Shown: positions 6,157-8,021 of the stretch, piece after piece
Position numbering within the stretch: the first letter of the stretch is position 1
Layout: each line of letters starts with the position of its first letter
Assembly (NCBI GenBank): GCA_947177645.1
Contig: CAMWVJ010000043.1
Span: 1-8,021, forward strand
From: an uncultured Desulfovibrio sp.
GTDB taxonomy: Bacteria; Desulfobacterota; Desulfovibrionia; Desulfovibrionales; Desulfovibrionaceae
DNA length: 8,021 nucleotides
Direction of reading: 5' to 3'
Program-made: the position numbers and the translations under genes
The notes under the pieces: generated by a model
What the model saw: the letters and a program-made list of their open reading frames with translations, nothing else
The model's database searches: none
Told to the model about the DNA's origin: nothing

Positions 6157-6744
6157 ATGAAAATTCGGAGTTTGCTGCTTTCGCTGGTGCTGGTCCTCTC
6201 CTTCGCGCTGGCCGCCTGCGACTTTGACGGCGGCGTGGAACAGGGCCGCACCGTGGGCTATGACGAAGCCAACAAGACCATCACCATGGTGGTGGACACC
6301 ACCCTTGACCAGCACAACCCGCATTACAGCGGCGGCGTCCACACCTTCAAGCTGCCCACCGACCCGCGCGACATGGGCCCGGCCCCCGTGGAGGGCGGCC
6401 GCCTCATGCTCGAGATGGACAAGGGCATGATGCTCTACTATGACCGCGACGACCAGAAGGTCAAGGAAATGCCCGTCGAGTTCGTCAACGTGCAGAAGGG
6501 CGTCAGCGCCAAGGCCGCGGCCGGCAAGAAGTTCCCCATCGTGGACAAGGCCGCCTGCACCGTGACCGTGTATTCCCCGAGGCTCGAGTCCATCGTGACC
6601 TTCAAGGTGCCCGAGAGCGACATCGACCTGCCGGAATATGTCTGGACGGCCGGCGACGAGGCGCGCATCGCCTTCCGCAAGGAGAACAAGAACCAGGCCA
6701 TCCGCTTCATGAACGTCTCCAAGACGAGCATCTTCACCCGCTAG
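6157..6744 (+). CDS. Lipoprotein, DUF4881-like
   Basis: This 195-residue product has a lipoprotein signal: basic start, leucine-rich core, and lipobox LAAC with Cys21 as the lipidated residue. The mature protein begins CDFDGG. Asp at +2 is the inner-membrane retention signal in the enterobacterial Lol system, so it may remain facing the periplasm beside the permease. The mature part is mostly beta-strand-like and polar, with a His-containing segment DQHNPHYSGGVHTFKL (about 47-62) and no membrane helix. It resembles the DUF4881 family that I associate with Desulfovibrio; this is recall, not a search. The AGGAGGAG ribosome binding site overlaps the stop codon of the permease gene (6142-6144), indicating tightly linked translation. 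The molecular role is unknown; a periplasmic binding or assembly factor for the permease is a reasonable guess. Confidence 0.85.
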   Translation: MKIRSLLLSLVLVLSFALAACDFDGGVEQGRTVGYDEANKTITMVVDTTLDQHNPHYSGGVHTFKLPTDPRDMGPAPVEGGRLMLEMDKGMMLYYDRDDQKVKEMPVEFVNVQKGVSAKAAAGKKFPIVDKAACTVTVYSPRLESIVTFKVPESDIDLPEYVWTAGDEARIAFRKENKNQAIRFMNVSKTSIFTR

Positions 6745-6754
6745 TGATACCCTC

Positions 6755-6787
6755 CCGCGCGGGGCCGTGGACTGCGGCCCCGCGCGG
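6755..6787 (+). terminator. Strong GC hairpin between the lipoprotein and the next gene
   Basis: CCGCGCGGGGCCG (6755-6767) is perfectly complementary to CGGCCCCGCGCGG (6775-6787), giving a 13-bp stem with a 7-base loop, ten bases after the lipoprotein stop codon. No T-tract follows (CCCGCATGATCC), so it is not a canonical intrinsic terminator. It may weaken readthrough into the two downstream genes or protect the 3' end of the three-gene message. I see no obvious new promoter between it and the next gene. Confidence 0.55.
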
Positions 6788-6819
6788 CCCGCATGATCCA
6801 TCAAGCGCCCGGGAGGCGC

Positions 6820-7131
6820 ATGAACAGCTACAAGCAGTCGCTCTATGCGGGCATCATCCGCATCCTCGCCAATGTGCTCATGGTGGGCGCGCTCTTCTTC
6901 GCCATGCGCGAGGCCGCCCTGCCTTCGGCGTGGCCCTCGGAGGCCGTGTTCTGCGCCTGGTTCTTCGGCATCACCATCCCGCTCTGGGGCGCGGCATACC
7001 TCCTCACGCGCCGCATCCGGCGCCACTTCCCCGCTGAATTCGAGAGCCTTGTGGAACTGCCGCGCAAGGGCCCGCAGCTCGTGCGCTGGCGCGTCCTCGA
7101 CGAGGCTTCCCGCATGGCGCCCGCGCGCTGA
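6820..7131 (+). CDS. Small two-helix membrane protein, unknown function
   Basis: The 103-residue product has two membrane helices, at about 6-30 (LYAGIIRILANVLMVGALFFAM) and about 40-62 (VFCAWFFGITIPLWGAAYLL). A basic stretch follows (RRIRRHF), then a soluble tail of about 40 residues. The basic end suggests a hairpin with both ends in the cytoplasm. The ATG at 6820 is preceded by GGGAGG with a short three-base gap. An earlier in-frame ATG at 6793 follows the hairpin closely and has no ribosome binding site, so I prefer 6820. The gene lies 75 bp after the lipoprotein gene and 2 bp before the next gene. I do not recognise the family; its place in the cluster suggests an accessory membrane subunit. 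Confidence 0.75.
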   Translation: MNSYKQSLYAGIIRILANVLMVGALFFAMREAALPSAWPSEAVFCAWFFGITIPLWGAAYLLTRRIRRHFPAEFESLVELPRKGPQLVRWRVLDEASRMAPAR

Positions 7132-7133
7132 CC

Positions 7134-7988
7134 GTGCCCGCGGCCTCCATGCGACTCGAGTTCGACCCCCGTCTCTGGCAGGCCGCCGCGCTCGCCCGCA
7201 AGCGGCAGCACAGCCTCGGCCTTGTGAGCGGCATCCTGCTCGCCGTGGCCCTGCTCGGGCTCTTTGACGGCCTTTTGGCCGAGATGCGCGCGGGCACCAA
7301 CCAGCTTGAGCTTCTGCCCGGCGAGGGCCTGACTCTTTCTGGGCCGGCGGCGCTGAAAAATCCCGTCTCCAGCGACCTCGTGGCTCGCCTGAGCCCGCCG
7401 GACGCGCCCCTGCGCTTCACCCTCGAAGGCTTTTTCACCGGCTACTGGTTCGGCAACGGCATGTGGCGCGGCGAGGTCCGGGCCGAGCCCGATGCCGCGC
7501 CGGGCACTTACGGCCTGCGCGTCACATTTCGCGGCGCCGTGGGCCAGGCGCCGCAGGTCTATACCCTCATCGTCCACGAGAGCGCCGCCGCCCGGCGCAA
7601 CGCCTCGCTTTCCTTCCTCCGGCGCCTGCTCGATGTGAATCCCTTTGTGCTCGCGGCCATCTGCGGCGGCCTGGGCGTGCTCCTCGGCGGCGGCACCTAC
7701 GCCTTCGGCCGGCGTCATGTGCGGCTTTTGGCCGAACTCGGGTGCAGCGAGGTCTACCGCGCGGTCCCGGCGGGCGCGGGCCTGCGCCTCTGGTGCCTTG
7801 CGGCCAAGGCCATGACCCCGCGGCCCGGTACGCTCTGCCCGGTGCTGGACGCGGACGGCGCGGCCATCGGCGAGGCCCGCGTGGAGCAATGGCGCAAAGG
7901 CAGCCTGGAACTCACCTTGCCCGATGCACAGGCGCTCCCCGAGGGGAGCCTGGTCTGCCTGCGGGCACCCGCCACGCGCGGCCAGTAG
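7134..7988 (+). CDS. Two-helix membrane protein with periplasmic domain, unknown function
   Basis: The 284-residue product has a short basic N-terminal segment, a first membrane helix at about 28-48 (LGLVSGILLAVALLGLFDGLL) and a beta-rich domain at about 50-165, presumably periplasmic. The latter includes FTGYWFGNGMWRGEV and a PGTYGLRVTFRG segment resembling an immunoglobulin-like edge. A second helix at about 170-190 (PFVLAAICGGLGVLLGGGTYAF) precedes RRH and a C-terminal domain of about 90 residues, presumably cytoplasmic, that looks like a small beta-barrel. I take the GTG at 7134, two bases after the preceding stop codon, as a translationally coupled start. The ATG at 7149 is the alternative; neither has a ribosome binding site. 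The stop codon lies inside a tandem repeat. I recognise no family; pairing with the preceding gene suggests that the two products interact. Confidence 0.75.
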   Translation: MPAASMRLEFDPRLWQAAALARKRQHSLGLVSGILLAVALLGLFDGLLAEMRAGTNQLELLPGEGLTLSGPAALKNPVSSDLVARLSPPDAPLRFTLEGFFTGYWFGNGMWRGEVRAEPDAAPGTYGLRVTFRGAVGQAPQVYTLIVHESAAARRNASLSFLRRLLDVNPFVLAAICGGLGVLLGGGTYAFGRRHVRLLAELGCSEVYRAVPAGAGLRLWCLAAKAMTPRPGTLCPVLDADGAAIGEARVEQWRKGSLELTLPDAQALPEGSLVCLRAPATRGQ

Positions 7989-8011
7989 CTATCTTGGCCA
8001 GTAGCTATCTT
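7980..8011 (+). repeat. Perfect 16-bp tandem direct repeat over the last stop codon
   Basis: GGCCAGTAGCTATCTT occurs at 7980-7995 and again immediately at 7996-8011, without mismatch. The TAG stop codon of the preceding gene (7986-7988) lies in the first copy, so the duplication adds 3' untranslated sequence and leaves the protein unchanged. Slippage or a local duplication is the simplest origin; a site for a regulator or a recombination junction is also possible. The window ends ten bases later. Confidence 0.9.
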
Positions 8012-8021
8012 TTGGATGCGG

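Noticed and set aside
4828..7026. A minus-strand open frame of about 730 codons opposite the permease cluster
   Set aside because: Low-complexity His/Asp/Glu/Gly-rich translation that spans three well-supported plus-strand genes and their intergenic gaps; a mirror of codon bias.

Overview
The window is high-GC DNA that looks like a sulfate-reducing deltaproteobacterium of the Desulfovibrio type (Desulfovibrionaceae). I base this on the protein families rather than on any search: a TauE/SafE permease next to a DUF4881-like lipoprotein and tiny membrane proteins, and a phosphoenolpyruvate-synthase-like protein with a non-standard C-terminus. The genus assignment is inference. Seven protein genes are supportable, and no RNA gene, CRISPR array or transposase gene is visible.

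Left part (1-1741, minus strand): an MFS transporter gene (144-1430) is bracketed by two inverted copies of a 53-bp repeat (1-53 and 1521-1573, about 48/53 identical by hand). The right copy belongs to a larger AT-rich, nested, imperfect palindrome (1547-1643) in the 311-bp gap between the MFS gene and its upstream neighbour. The left copy is cut by the window edge.

Middle (1742-4441, minus strand): a dikinase-like protein of 899 residues. It keeps the ATP-binding domain and the phosphohistidine swivel domain of PEP synthase, but has an unrelated region of about 270 residues where the PEP/pyruvate-binding barrel should be. Its physiological acceptor is unknown.

Right part (4442-8021, plus strand): a 317-bp divergent intergenic region carries a good sigma-70-type promoter (4587-4615) and a leader of about 135 nt. 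It precedes a tight gene cluster: a signal-peptide-bearing small membrane protein, a TauE/SafE permease, an inner-membrane-type lipoprotein, then after a strong GC hairpin a two-helix small membrane protein and a two-helix protein with a periplasmic domain. The first three genes are spaced 12-18 nt apart with strong ribosome binding sites. The last two are 2 nt apart. All five products are membrane-associated, so the simplest reading is an envelope anion (perhaps organosulfonate, sulfite or sulfur-compound) transport complex built around the permease, with accessory subunits of unknown role. The window ends in a perfect 16-bp tandem duplication that covers the last stop codon.
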